Part shown: piece after piece, positions 38,598-47,411 of the stretch
Position numbering within the stretch: position 1 is the first letter of the stretch
How the letters are laid out: every line of letters starts with the position of its first letter
Program-made: the position numbers and the translations under genes
NCBI GenBank assembly: GCA_016286995.1
Contig: JAEEVA010000006.1
Span: 38,151-102,150 of the forward strand
Origin: Prevotella sp.
Lineage (GTDB): Bacteria; Bacteroidota; Bacteroidia; Bacteroidales; Bacteroidaceae
Length of the DNA stretch: 64,000 bases
Direction: 5' to 3'
The notes under the pieces: model-generated
What the model saw: only the letters and a program-made list of their open reading frames with translations
What the model was told of the DNA's origin: nothing
Database searches by the model: none

Positions 38598-38683
38598 AAA
38601 GTTAAGAATTAAGAGTTAAGAATTAAGAGTTGTTGCCTGACGGCAATTAAGAATTAAGAGTTGAGAATTAAGAGTTGAGAACT

Positions 38684-39376
38684 ATGAACAATAAACTAAT
38701 AATTCTTATCATCGTCGCTGCCCTCTGCACTTCGTGCGGCAACGATGCAGCTGGAGAGACATCGGACACCGAGGTCAGCACATCAGCTGTTGACACCATC
38801 CCCATGCTTGTCACGCAGATTCAGAAATGTTCCCGACTCTACACCACTGAGTACCACATCCATAAGATTGTCACTCACAAGGATGTGCTGCGACTGAAAG
38901 GCAACCTGCTGAGCAAGGACATCGACATTCCCCTGCCCCTGGGTGAACGACAGATAGCCATCCCCATGGATGCCACGCTGAAGGCCTATATCGATTTCTC
39001 TCTGTTTACTGACAAGAATATCGAGCGCCACGGTCGAAAGATTACCATCTTGCTGCCCGATCCGCAGGTGCTGCTCACCTCGTCGAAAATCAACCGCAAG
39101 GAGATTCGTGAATACGTCGGACTGACCCGTTCGCGCTTCACCGACAAGGAACTGGCGTCATACGAACAACAAGGTCGTCAGGTCATCGTCAACAGCATTC
39201 CCCGCCTGGCTATTAAGGAACAAGCCCAGCAGAATGCCGCCCGTGTACTCGTACCCATGCTCACCCAGATGGGCTACCGTGAGGAGGACATCATCATTGC
39301 CTTCCGCCGTAATCTGAACATGATGGACATCATTAATTCAAGCCTGGAAAAGGGAAAAGTGAAGAGTGAAAAGTGA
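38684..39376 (+). CDS. DUF4230-like lipoprotein
   Basis: About 230 residues with a lipoprotein signal (MNNKLIILIIVAALCTSC). The body begins VDTIPMLVTQIQKCSRLYTTEYHIHKIVT and continues with a beta-rich part (ITILLPDPQVLLTSSKI) and helices with LTRSRFTDKELASYEQQG and ARVLVPMLTQMGY. This is the pattern of DUF4230 proteins, whose role is unknown. The upstream gap is made of AAGAATTAAGAGTT repeats with an embedded TTGCC/GGCAA mini-hairpin. Paired with the similar gene at 39410. Confidence 0.6.
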   Translation: MNNKLIILIIVAALCTSCGNDAAGETSDTEVSTSAVDTIPMLVTQIQKCSRLYTTEYHIHKIVTHKDVLRLKGNLLSKDIDIPLPLGERQIAIPMDATLKAYIDFSLFTDKNIERHGRKITILLPDPQVLLTSSKINRKEIREYVGLTRSRFTDKELASYEQQGRQVIVNSIPRLAIKEQAQQNAARVLVPMLTQMGYREEDIIIAFRRNLNMMDIINSSLEKGKVKSEK

Positions 39377-39409
39377 AGAATTTGCTTCCGCCCGCAATAA
39401 CTGTGAACT

Positions 39410-39994
39410 ATGAACTATAAAATCAAACTTGCCGCTATCGGTGCTATCATCGTCGCCGTCATCATTTTCAGCGTTTGGTTCTGCAGCGCCGTCCGCCAGA
39501 CCGATCTGCACATCACCAAGAACCAGGGCATTGAGCTCACCCCCCAGCAGATTACCAGCATCAAGGCCATCGGTGAATGGGAGTTCCTGTCCGTTAGCAA
39601 CGAGGAACTCGTCGATACCGTTCGCCGGGGCATTTTCAGCGATGACCATCTGGCACGCATCTACTACGGTACCATCCGCCTCGGCGTCAACATGCACCAG
39701 GTCAAGCCCGGATGGATTCAGACCTCAGGCGACAGCATTGAAGTCACATTGCCAAAAGTAGCACTCCTTGACCGCGACTTCATCGACGAGGCACGCACAC
39801 AAAGCTTTGCCGAGAATGGACGCTGGAGCCATAAGGACCGTGACGCCCTCTATCGCAAGGCCTACCGTCAGATGCTTGCCCACTGCCTCACCCCAGCCAA
39901 CCTTGCCATCGCCCGCCAGAACGGCGAGTCCCATTTCCGCAACATGATGCGCGCCATGGGCTTCGACCACGTGAGCATCAAGTGGGAGGAGTAG
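39410..39994 (+). CDS. DUF4230-like membrane-anchored protein
   Basis: A 194-residue protein with one N-terminal membrane helix (IKLAAIGAIIVAVIIFSVWF). The exported body has the same order as its upstream neighbour: ITSIKAIGEWEFLSVSNEELV, a strand VTLPKVALLDRDFID, then helices ending MRAMGFDHVSIKWEE. It is probably a functional partner of the preceding lipoprotein, since the two share domain type and direction. No enzymatic residues stand out. Confidence 0.6.
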   Translation: MNYKIKLAAIGAIIVAVIIFSVWFCSAVRQTDLHITKNQGIELTPQQITSIKAIGEWEFLSVSNEELVDTVRRGIFSDDHLARIYYGTIRLGVNMHQVKPGWIQTSGDSIEVTLPKVALLDRDFIDEARTQSFAENGRWSHKDRDALYRKAYRQMLAHCLTPANLAIARQNGESHFRNMMRAMGFDHVSIKWEE

Positions 39995-40066
39995 TTTTTT
40001 ACTATATTTCCTCTAAAGAAAACTTAATTTCTTTATCTTATTGGTGTTTAAATCGAAATTTTTATG

Positions 40067-40074
40067 TAAGTTTG
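40067..40074 (+). promoter_or_regulatory. Promoter -7 element of the aldehyde dehydrogenase gene
   Basis: TAAGTTTG followed by CACC, 37 bases before the ATG at 40111. TTGG lies upstream at a slightly long distance, so only the -7 part is well supported. Confidence 0.5.
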
Positions 40075-40110
40075 CACCAACAAACTATCCTTTTACTAAA
40101 ACAAACGAAT

Positions 40111-41553
40111 ATGAAAGACTTAAAGATGTACATCAACGGCCAGTTCTGCGAGAGCTCGAACGGCCAGTGGATTGACGTGTTGAACCCCTCTACGGAGGAA
40201 GTAATCTCCCGCCAGCCGGAAGGAACCATTGAAGATGTGAACCGCGCCCTCGACGCTGCCCGTGCCGCCCAGAAGGCCTGGGGCAAGACGCCTGCCATCG
40301 AGCGTGCACAGTATCTGCTGAAGATGGCCGACGGTATCAAGAAGCGCGAGAAGGAGTTCACCGAGATCATCATGCGCGAGCAGGGCAAGACCCGCACCTG
40401 GGCTTCTATCGAGGTGGGTGCCACGATTGCCTATTTCGAGTACATGGCCTCCTTCGCCCGCCATATCGAGGGTGAGATTATTCCTTCAGACCGCCCCAAC
40501 GAGACCATCCTGCTCACGAAGAAGCCCATTGGCGTCGTGGCTGGCATCCTGCCCTGGAACTTCCCCTTCTTCCTCATCGCCCGTAAGGCTGGTGCTGCGC
40601 TGATTGCCGGCTGTACTATCGTCATCAAGCCCTCACAGCTTACCCCTGAGAACTGTACGGAGTTTGCCAAGGTCGTCGCTGAGACAGGTCTGCCCGCAGG
40701 TGTCATCAATATTGTTACCGGCAAGGGAAGTGTCATTGGCAACGAGATGGCCGGCTCGCCGAAGATTGACATCGTTTCTGTCACTGGTTCTGTTGGTGCC
40801 GGTGAGAGCATCATGGCCGCCGCCTCGAAGAATATCACCAAGATCAGCCTCGAACTCGGCGGCAAGGCTCCTGCCATCGTCATGAAGGATGCTGACCTGG
40901 AGCGCGCTGCACAGTGGATTGTCGACAGCCGCATTGGCAACAACGGTCAGATTTGCAACAACGCAGAGCGCGTCTATGTGCAGAAGGAGGTCAAGGAGGC
41001 CTTCACCAAGATTCTGGTAGACAAGATGTCGAAGGTAAAGGTGGGCGATGTCTGCGCCGACGAGAGCGTCGACATGGGTCCATTGGTCGAGGCCCGTGCC
41101 TTGGAGAGTGTCACCGAGAAGGTGGAGCGTGCCATCAAGCAGGGTGCCAAGCTGCTCTGCGGCGGTCACCGCGTCGGCACGAAGGGTTACTTCTATGCTG
41201 CTACGGTGCTCGACAACTGCCGTCAGGACATGGACATCATCCACGAGGAGACCTTCGGACCTGTCATTCCGCTGGTGGAGTTCTCCGACATCGACGAGGC
41301 TATCAAGTATGCCAACGACTGTGAATACGGTCTGGCTTCCAGCATCTTCACCAAGGACCTGAACATCGCTGTGAAGGCCTGCCGTGAACTGGAGTTCGGC
41401 GAGACCTACATCAACCGCGAGCACTTCGAGGCCATTCAGGGCTTCCATGCCGGCGTGAAGAAGTCGGGTATCGGTGGTGCCGACGGCAAGCATGGCGTCG
41501 ACGAGTATCTCGTCACCCACGTTACCTACCTTGATACCTACGAGGACATGTAA
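40111..41553 (+). CDS. aldA: NAD-dependent aldehyde dehydrogenase (lactaldehyde/glycolaldehyde type)
   Basis: A 480-residue aldehyde dehydrogenase. The start at 40111 is chosen because the reading frame upstream lies before the promoter. Cofactor and active sites are visible: PWNFPFFLIARK, the Rossmann-like VTGSVGAGESIM, the catalytic glutamate in LELGGKAPAIVMKDADL, and the nucleophile cysteine in NNGQICNNAERV. The sequence resembles AldA, which oxidises L-lactaldehyde from fucose or rhamnose breakdown. The exact substrate is uncertain, though an iron-type alcohol dehydrogenase also lies at the left edge. Confidence 0.85.
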   Translation: MKDLKMYINGQFCESSNGQWIDVLNPSTEEVISRQPEGTIEDVNRALDAARAAQKAWGKTPAIERAQYLLKMADGIKKREKEFTEIIMREQGKTRTWASIEVGATIAYFEYMASFARHIEGEIIPSDRPNETILLTKKPIGVVAGILPWNFPFFLIARKAGAALIAGCTIVIKPSQLTPENCTEFAKVVAETGLPAGVINIVTGKGSVIGNEMAGSPKIDIVSVTGSVGAGESIMAAASKNITKISLELGGKAPAIVMKDADLERAAQWIVDSRIGNNGQICNNAERVYVQKEVKEAFTKILVDKMSKVKVGDVCADESVDMGPLVEARALESVTEKVERAIKQGAKLLCGGHRVGTKGYFYAATVLDNCRQDMDIIHEETFGPVIPLVEFSDIDEAIKYANDCEYGLASSIFTKDLNIAVKACRELEFGETYINREHFEAIQGFHAGVKKSGIGGADGKHGVDEYLVTHVTYLDTYEDM

Positions 41554-41579
41554 CATATAATCACCAGCCCCATGACACA

Positions 41580-41615
41580 AAGGTGACACGGTATCGGTAC
41601 CGTGTCACCTTGTTT
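41580..41615 (+). terminator. Terminator after the aldehyde dehydrogenase gene
   Basis: A 14-bp perfect stem (AAGGTGACACGGTA/TACCGTGTCACCTT) with a TCGG loop, followed by GTTTCG, 26 bases after the stop codon. Confidence 0.8.
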
Positions 41616-41778
41616 CGTCACTCCCACAGTTCTTCAGTTACTCTTTCATAAACGGAAAAGTGAGTAGATTGTGATAAAAGATGTTAAACGACTGCAACTA
41701 TGAACGATGAATGATGAACAATGAACAGGAAAATGTGTATATTTGCAATCTAAACTTATACTATAAATATTCATAACC

Positions 41779-42675
41779 GTGGAACAGACATCTAAAACAA
41801 CTGAAAGAAAACGAACGCCATACGTGCTACTGACTGTACTGGCGGTGGCTATAGTGATTGCTGCCGTGAGTGGTTTTACTGCCTATCGGGCCCAGAAGGC
41901 AGTGAAGCACGTGCGCTATGTGGGCATGCTCGACGTGGCGTCGGAGAAGATTGCCAAGACCATTCGGGGCATGGAGATAAATGCCAGAAATGTGTTCGAT
42001 GAAGTGGAAAAGCATCTGGACTCGCCGGAAGCGGTCATTGCGGCACTGGAGAGCAAGGTGAGCCTGAATCCTGAGGTGAGGGGCTACTTTGCGGCCTTCG
42101 AACCTAACTACTTCCCTAAGGAGGGACAGTGGTTCGAGCCTTATGTGCATCATGTGGACAGCAGCGCATTTGAAATGCGTCTGGTAGGTTCGGCACGTCA
42201 CAACTACCATAAGTCCGACTGGTACGTACGTGCCAAGAAGTCCAATGAGAGTTTCTGGTCGGAACCGTATTACTACTACGACGGTACGAAGATCAGTGGT
42301 CACTACACGACGTTTGTCAAATCTGTGTTCGACAAAACGGGTCGGCTGGCGTGTGTGTGTGGTGCCGACATGACGTTCGAATGGCTCGCTAAGGAACTGC
42401 AGCGCATTGACGAGGGAAACAGGCACAATGAGTTGCTGGATGTCTTTATAGACAATGATGCTGACTATTTTACGGTGGTTATCAATAGCGACGGCAGCTG
42501 CATAGCCCATCCTGAAGGGAAGAGTGTGAAGATGACTCAGGAACAGGTGGGACGCAGTCTGGAGCTGAGGAAAAAGGGTGTGATTGACCTAGAGGTGAAC
42601 GGTGTGCCGTCGAGGGTCTATTATGCGCCGATTGAGCATGTTGACTGGTCGGTGGCACTTGTGGTAAAGAAGTAA
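41779..42675 (+). CDS. Membrane-anchored dCache sensor protein without output domain
   Basis: A 298-residue protein starting at GTG, with one membrane helix (YVLLTVLAVAIVIAAVSGFTAY). A periplasmic double-Cache domain follows, with FEPNYFPKEGQWFEPYVHH, SDWYVRAKKSNESFWSEPYYYYDG and a second lobe VVINSDGSCIAHPEG. The chain stops right after the last Cache strand (HVDWSVALVVKK), where the next two proteins continue into a second membrane helix and HAMP domain. It therefore senses a ligand but has no visible way to signal by itself; it may act through the kinase two genes downstream. Confidence 0.75.
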   Translation: MEQTSKTTERKRTPYVLLTVLAVAIVIAAVSGFTAYRAQKAVKHVRYVGMLDVASEKIAKTIRGMEINARNVFDEVEKHLDSPEAVIAALESKVSLNPEVRGYFAAFEPNYFPKEGQWFEPYVHHVDSSAFEMRLVGSARHNYHKSDWYVRAKKSNESFWSEPYYYYDGTKISGHYTTFVKSVFDKTGRLACVCGADMTFEWLAKELQRIDEGNRHNELLDVFIDNDADYFTVVINSDGSCIAHPEGKSVKMTQEQVGRSLELRKKGVIDLEVNGVPSRVYYAPIEHVDWSVALVVKK

Positions 42676-42751
42676 GAATTAAGAAGTAAGAATTAAGAGG
42701 TATCGGCTACGCCGAGTAAGAAGTAAAAAGTAAGAAGTAAGAGGTAAGAGT

Positions 42752-44287
42752 GTGCTGAGGCTGTCGAAAATAAACATTCCCCATACGTCGCTCAGGCTGA
42801 ATATGCTGGTGGTCTGTGAGATGGTGTTGCTGCTGTTGCTGTCGTTGGCGGTGATGCAGTATTTCTCTCGTGAGATCCTGAAGGATGAAGCGAAGAAGAA
42901 TGCCGAACAGATGCTGGATGCCACAGTGTTGCACATTGACAACATCATGATGAGCGTCGAGCAGACGACGTTTAATGTCTATCAGGATCTGCAGGGGCAT
43001 CTTCGTCAGCCTGACCGTATGTTTACCTATAGCCGCAGGATTGTAGAGACGAATCCCTACATCGTAGGCTGTGCCATCGTCTTCAAGCCGGACTACTATC
43101 CCGGCCACCACCTGTATATGGCTTATATCCACTGCAAGGGCAGCGAAAACACTACGAACGAAAAGACGGAGCTGGAGACGTTGGACAAGTTTACCAACCG
43201 TCCTTACAACGAGCAGATATGGTACACGGAACCGATGAACGTGAAGCAGGCCTGCTGGGTGGGACCGCTAAAGAACGAGGACACCGAGCGGGAGGCGCTC
43301 ATCACCTTCTGTCTTCCGATATACGACCAGGGCGAGTGTGTGGGTGTGGTGGCTTCCGACCTGTCCATTGAGGTGCTGACGGACATTATTCATGCCACCA
43401 AGCCTTTCTCGCGCGGCTATGCTGTGCTGCTGAACGACAAGGGGTCGTATGTGGTTCACCCTGACGAGGAGAAGCTGACGAGTAAGACGGTATTCGGAAA
43501 GACGCTCGTGAAAAGTCCGGAAGCTCAGGAGGCTGCCCGCGCCATGGTGGCCGGCGAGACGGGTAGCAAGGCGTTCCATATGGACAGGGAGGCGTGGTAT
43601 GTGTTCTATAAGCCTTTCCTTCGTACCAAGGAGTATGGGATGCCGATGAAGCAGTTAGGATGGAGTGCCGGTGTGGTGTACCGTCAAGATGACATCCTCG
43701 GTGCGCATAACAGCCTGATTCTGATGGTGCTGGTCATTACTGTCGTAGGCGTAGCACTCTTCTTCGCTCTCTGTCACCTGCTTATCCGTCGGCGGATGAA
43801 ACCCCTGCGCATGCTGACACGTTCGGCGGAGCGCATAGCAGAGGGACACTATGACGAGGCTGTGTCCAACGCTCAGCGCGACGACGAGATAGGACGGCTG
43901 CAGGACCACTTCCAGCAGATGCAACGGTCGTTGGCGGCAAAGTCGACGGAGCTGGAACAGCTGACAAAGCGGCTGACACAGCGAAGCGAGGAGTTGCGCA
44001 AGGCTCTGGGCAGTGCTCAGGGGTCGGACCGCATGAAGACGACCTTCCTCCACTATATGACGACGCAGATGACCGTGCCGTCTGACCTCATTGAGCGGAG
44101 TGTCATGAAACTCACGAACAACTATGAGACGCTCAGTACGCAGGAGGCCGGCTACGAGGTGGAGGTCATCAAGGAGCAGAGCGAGATAGTCCTCGACCTG
44201 CTTAACCACATGGTTGAGGCCTTGCAGATTGAGGCGGAAGAGGCTGAAAAGGAAGTAAAAGAAGGAAAGGAGGCGAGCCATGAGTAA
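42752..44287 (+). CDS. dCache-HAMP protein with degenerate histidine kinase stub
   Basis: A 511-residue protein, start GTG at 42752. Membrane helix, double-Cache domain (FKPDYYPGHHLYMAYIH, YVVHPDEEKLT), second membrane helix (LILMVLVITVVGVALFFAL), HAMP domain (MKPLRMLTRSAERIAEGHYDE) and coiled coil. The end aligns with the dimerisation helix of a histidine kinase (KTTFLHYMTTQMTVP against LFIQNLSHQIRTPLN of the next gene), but the phosphate-accepting histidine is Thr438 and no ATPase domain follows. It is therefore a pseudo-kinase or a receptor that could pair with the next gene's kinase. Its last 8 bases overlap that gene. Confidence 0.8.
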   Translation: MLRLSKINIPHTSLRLNMLVVCEMVLLLLLSLAVMQYFSREILKDEAKKNAEQMLDATVLHIDNIMMSVEQTTFNVYQDLQGHLRQPDRMFTYSRRIVETNPYIVGCAIVFKPDYYPGHHLYMAYIHCKGSENTTNEKTELETLDKFTNRPYNEQIWYTEPMNVKQACWVGPLKNEDTEREALITFCLPIYDQGECVGVVASDLSIEVLTDIIHATKPFSRGYAVLLNDKGSYVVHPDEEKLTSKTVFGKTLVKSPEAQEAARAMVAGETGSKAFHMDREAWYVFYKPFLRTKEYGMPMKQLGWSAGVVYRQDDILGAHNSLILMVLVITVVGVALFFALCHLLIRRRMKPLRMLTRSAERIAEGHYDEAVSNAQRDDEIGRLQDHFQQMQRSLAAKSTELEQLTKRLTQRSEELRKALGSAQGSDRMKTTFLHYMTTQMTVPSDLIERSVMKLTNNYETLSTQEAGYEVEVIKEQSEIVLDLLNHMVEALQIEAEEAEKEVKEGKEASHE

Positions 44288-46208
44288 GTTCAGCCGCAGT
44301 ATATCCAAAGTCCTCAGCCTTGACATCATGCTCTTGGCCGTACCCCTCTTCGTGTTGTCGTTAGGTGCCTTCTACGTGCAGTCGCGATACCTGATTCGCC
44401 AACAGGCTATCCAGCGCACCAACAGCATTCTGAAAACGACGATTCAGCGCGTGAGAAACTATATGAACACCATAGAGACCTCGACCAACGCCAATGCCTG
44501 GCTGTTGGAGGAGCATTTCACGCCTGACTCATTAGAGTCTGTCTCAAAGCGCATGGTTCGCTTCAACCCCAATATCCTGAGTTGCTCCGTCAGTACCGTG
44601 CCGAATACCTTCCCGCAATACGGACGCTATTTCTCCATTTACACCGTCAACGAGGTCGACACCATCGTTTCCGTACGGGAAACGAACTATGCGTATTACG
44701 ACAAGGACTGGTACCGCGTACCGCTCATGAAGGGCAGGGCAAGCTGGGTAGAGCCTTTCAGCGAACATACGGAAGGAACTATCAACCACAATGAGGCGGT
44801 AGCAACGTACAGCCGTCCGTTGCGTTCTGAAGAGGGACATGTCGTCGGGGTACTGTCCGCCGATTTCTCTTTCAGCCAGCTGGCAAAGGCTGTCCTTTCA
44901 ACCAGTCAATCCTATTCGGATGCCTACTTCATGCTGATTGGCGGCGACGGACGCTACTTTGTCCATCCTGACAGCACGCAGCTGTTCCGCAAGACCATTT
45001 TTACGGACGCTGACCCTACCAAGAATGCTGACATTATTACGCTGGGATACCAGATGATAGAAGGTAAAATTGGTTATATGCACGTCGACCTGCACGGTGA
45101 GATTTGTCACGTATGCTACCATCCTGTGCCCGGCACCGACTGGAGCTTAGCCATGGTATGTCCCGACAAGGAAATCCTGTCGGGTTTCGACCGTCTCGGT
45201 TACGTCATCATCGCCCTTATCATCATCGGACTGTTGGCTATCATGTGGCTGAGCAACGTGGTTGTCAAGCAGACCATCCATCCCATCAACCAACTGTTGG
45301 GTATCACACAGCGTATTGCCAGCGGTGATTATAGCGAAGTGATTCCACGCTCTCGTCAGAATGACGATGTCGGACACTTGCAGAACGCCTTCGCCACCAT
45401 GCAGCAGGCACTGCACGACCGTATGGGCAGCATCCGCCAGACCGCCGAGGAAATCAGGAAGCGCAACGAGCAGCGTGCCCACGACATGGACCTGGCAGAA
45501 GAGGCCGTCAGGAAGAAGACACTGTTCATCCAGAACTTGTCACACCAGATACGTACCCCGCTGAACATCATCGTTGGCTTTGCTAACGTGCTGTACGACA
45601 GCATCGTTTCGCGGTGCAAGAAAGATGCTGCTACAGGCTCCTTCGAGGAGGAGAATCTGAACGATATGATGGGTATGATGAAATATAACGCCATGCACTT
45701 GAAGCGCATGATACTGATGCTCTTCGACAGCTCGTCAACGACAGGTGCCGATGAACTGATGGGCAACCGCCACGACGAGGTGTCGTGCAACGATGTGGCC
45801 CGCGAGAGCATTGACTATACCCATGGGCACTTCCAGCGGGTGAATGTCAACTTCGAGAGCGAGCTGTCTGACGGTGTTTGCATACTGACAAACCGCCTCT
45901 ATCTGATGAGGTCCATCCGTGAGTTGCTGTACAATGCTGCCAAGTTCTCTGACCACGAGCACATCCGGCTGCACGTCTCTGAAACCGATACTACCATCCG
46001 TTTCACCGTCGAGGACACTGGTCCCGGGTTGCCCGACAATTCTGACGAACTGATTTACAAGCCGTTCAGCAAGATTGACGACCTCTCTGAGGGTTTGGGA
46101 CTCGGTCTCTCGCTCACCAAGCGGCATGCCCTGACTTTGGGTGGCGACCTCATCTACGATAAAGACTATCAGGACGGCTGCCGCTTTATTCTGGAAATGC
46201 CGAAATAA
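44280..46208 (+). CDS. dCache-HAMP sensor histidine kinase
   Basis: A 642-residue hybrid-free kinase. Signal-anchor helix, periplasmic double-Cache domain (about 40-295, with YFSIYTVNEVDTI and YFVHPDSTQL), second helix, HAMP (IHPINQLLGITQRIASGDYSE), HisKA with the phosphate-accepting His422 in QNLSHQIRTPLN, and a HATPase with ELLYNAAKFS, EDTGPGLP and GLGLGLSLTKRHAL. The ATPase motifs look intact. No response regulator is nearby, so its partner is elsewhere or the three adjacent dCache proteins form one receptor complex. It overlaps the pseudo-kinase by 8 bases. Confidence 0.9.
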   Translation: MSKFSRSISKVLSLDIMLLAVPLFVLSLGAFYVQSRYLIRQQAIQRTNSILKTTIQRVRNYMNTIETSTNANAWLLEEHFTPDSLESVSKRMVRFNPNILSCSVSTVPNTFPQYGRYFSIYTVNEVDTIVSVRETNYAYYDKDWYRVPLMKGRASWVEPFSEHTEGTINHNEAVATYSRPLRSEEGHVVGVLSADFSFSQLAKAVLSTSQSYSDAYFMLIGGDGRYFVHPDSTQLFRKTIFTDADPTKNADIITLGYQMIEGKIGYMHVDLHGEICHVCYHPVPGTDWSLAMVCPDKEILSGFDRLGYVIIALIIIGLLAIMWLSNVVVKQTIHPINQLLGITQRIASGDYSEVIPRSRQNDDVGHLQNAFATMQQALHDRMGSIRQTAEEIRKRNEQRAHDMDLAEEAVRKKTLFIQNLSHQIRTPLNIIVGFANVLYDSIVSRCKKDAATGSFEEENLNDMMGMMKYNAMHLKRMILMLFDSSSTTGADELMGNRHDEVSCNDVARESIDYTHGHFQRVNVNFESELSDGVCILTNRLYLMRSIRELLYNAAKFSDHEHIRLHVSETDTTIRFTVEDTGPGLPDNSDELIYKPFSKIDDLSEGLGLGLSLTKRHALTLGGDLIYDKDYQDGCRFILEMPK

Positions 46209-46226
46209 GTGAAGAGTGAAAGAGTG

Positions 46227-46880
46227 ATGAAAAGATGTATTGTTTATATTATCGGACTGCTCTTCTCCTTGAAAGCGATGAGTCAGATTCCATATTATGC
46301 AGCCACCGTGGGTGACGGCAAGCTTTACGGCTATACGTCTGTCAAGGCCCGTCCAGGTATCAACCGCCAGGAGACCTACACCACTTTCCAGTATGGCCTG
46401 GGCAACCATGTAGCTACAGGCATCGACCTCTACACGGGTCCCAACTGCGCCTATTGGGGTGCTCTCGTCCGCTATGGCACCAGTTTCAGCCAGTGGTTCA
46501 ACGTTGGTGCTGAAGTCACCCCATCGTTCAACGTCAACGACAGCTTCAAGTTCGCCTATCTCACCTCAGCCCTCTACCTCAATGGCACCATCACCTGCGA
46601 CCAACGGCTTTTCTGGTGTACCAACACTTGGTGGGGTGTCAATAAAGGCGACGCCAACACATTCAGCAACTACGAATATCTGGGCTATAACATTCACTGC
46701 AGCGAAGGCCACACGCTGACTCCCATGGTCGGTGCCATCCATTCGTGGCTCTTCGACCAGGACGTCGCACCAGCCGCCGGCATCTACTACACCATGCACC
46801 ACTGGACACTCTACCTCTGGTCCCACGACTTCCTGAAGTCTCATCCCCGTTTCGTCGTAGGCCTCGACTTCGCGCTGTAA
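46227..46880 (+). CDS. Probable outer-membrane beta-barrel protein (unknown function)
   Basis: A 217-residue exported protein with signal MKRCIVYIIGLLFSLKAMSQ. The start at 46227 is preferred to the GTG at 46209, which lies in a repeat. The body alternates aromatic and hydrophilic residues in strand-like stretches (YGYTSVKARPG, YGTSFSQWFNVGAEVTPSF) and ends GLDFAL, as in small outer-membrane barrels. No family recognised. It follows the sensor kinase closely, so it could be part of the same sensory unit, but that is conjecture. Confidence 0.5.
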   Translation: MKRCIVYIIGLLFSLKAMSQIPYYAATVGDGKLYGYTSVKARPGINRQETYTTFQYGLGNHVATGIDLYTGPNCAYWGALVRYGTSFSQWFNVGAEVTPSFNVNDSFKFAYLTSALYLNGTITCDQRLFWCTNTWWGVNKGDANTFSNYEYLGYNIHCSEGHTLTPMVGAIHSWLFDQDVAPAAGIYYTMHHWTLYLWSHDFLKSHPRFVVGLDFAL

Positions 46881-47090
46881 GCAAACTTCATTCCTAATTC
46901 TTAACTCTTAATTGCGAAGCAACAACTCTTCCTTCTTCCCTCTTCCTTCTTCCTTCTTACTCGGCGCAGCCGATACCTCTTACTTCTTCCCTTTTCCCTC
47001 TTCCTTCTTACTTCTTACTCGACGCAGCCGATACCTCTTACTTCTTCCTTCTTCCCTCTTCCTTCTTATTATAATAAGGTGGAAATGTTA
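46881..47090. repeat. Pyrimidine-rich intergenic repeats
   Basis: No gene. A 35-base unit, CTTACTCGGCGCAGCCGATA followed by CCTCTTACTTCTTCC, occurs at 46956-46990 and 47014-47048 (58-base period). A related copy is inverted at 42688-42720. The unit carries a small TCGGC/GCCGA stem. Simple CTTCTT repeats fill the rest. Confidence 0.7.
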
Positions 47091-47115
47091 AAGTCGAAAA
47101 AAATCCGAAAAATCA

Positions 47116-47148
47116 TTTGGATGTTATCGGGATTTTTTCATATCTTTG
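47116..47148 (+). promoter_or_regulatory. Promoter of the AAA+ ATPase pair
   Basis: TTTG at 47116-47119, 21 bases, TATCTTTG at 47141-47148. The start codon lies 264 bases further on, so the pair has a long 5' leader. It includes a CATGGC/GCCATG stem (47214-47232) and GTTGTGTG/CACACAAC inverted copies (about 47343-47384). Confidence 0.6.
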
Positions 47149-47411
47149 CAGCCCCAATATGAAAGGAATGATAATCTAACGCATTTCGCACAACAACGAT
47201 AATGACGCCAACGCATGGCCCATAACGCCATGTGTATAGGCTTGCGCTCTCTAAACTCTCTCGTTCTTTGGGCCTTCGGCTCGCGCGTTCTTTGACATAT
47301 TGATATACTCCCTATTCGGCATACAAACTCTTGTACGTCCCTGTTGTGTGAACAACGGGTGACGGATTCGTTAGAACACACAACGTTTTATCAAATGACA
47401 TTTCAACATTT

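Noticed and set aside
40633..41589. 318-codon open frame antisense to the aldehyde dehydrogenase gene
   Set aside because: Shadow of the conserved enzyme gene, extending past its stop into the terminator.
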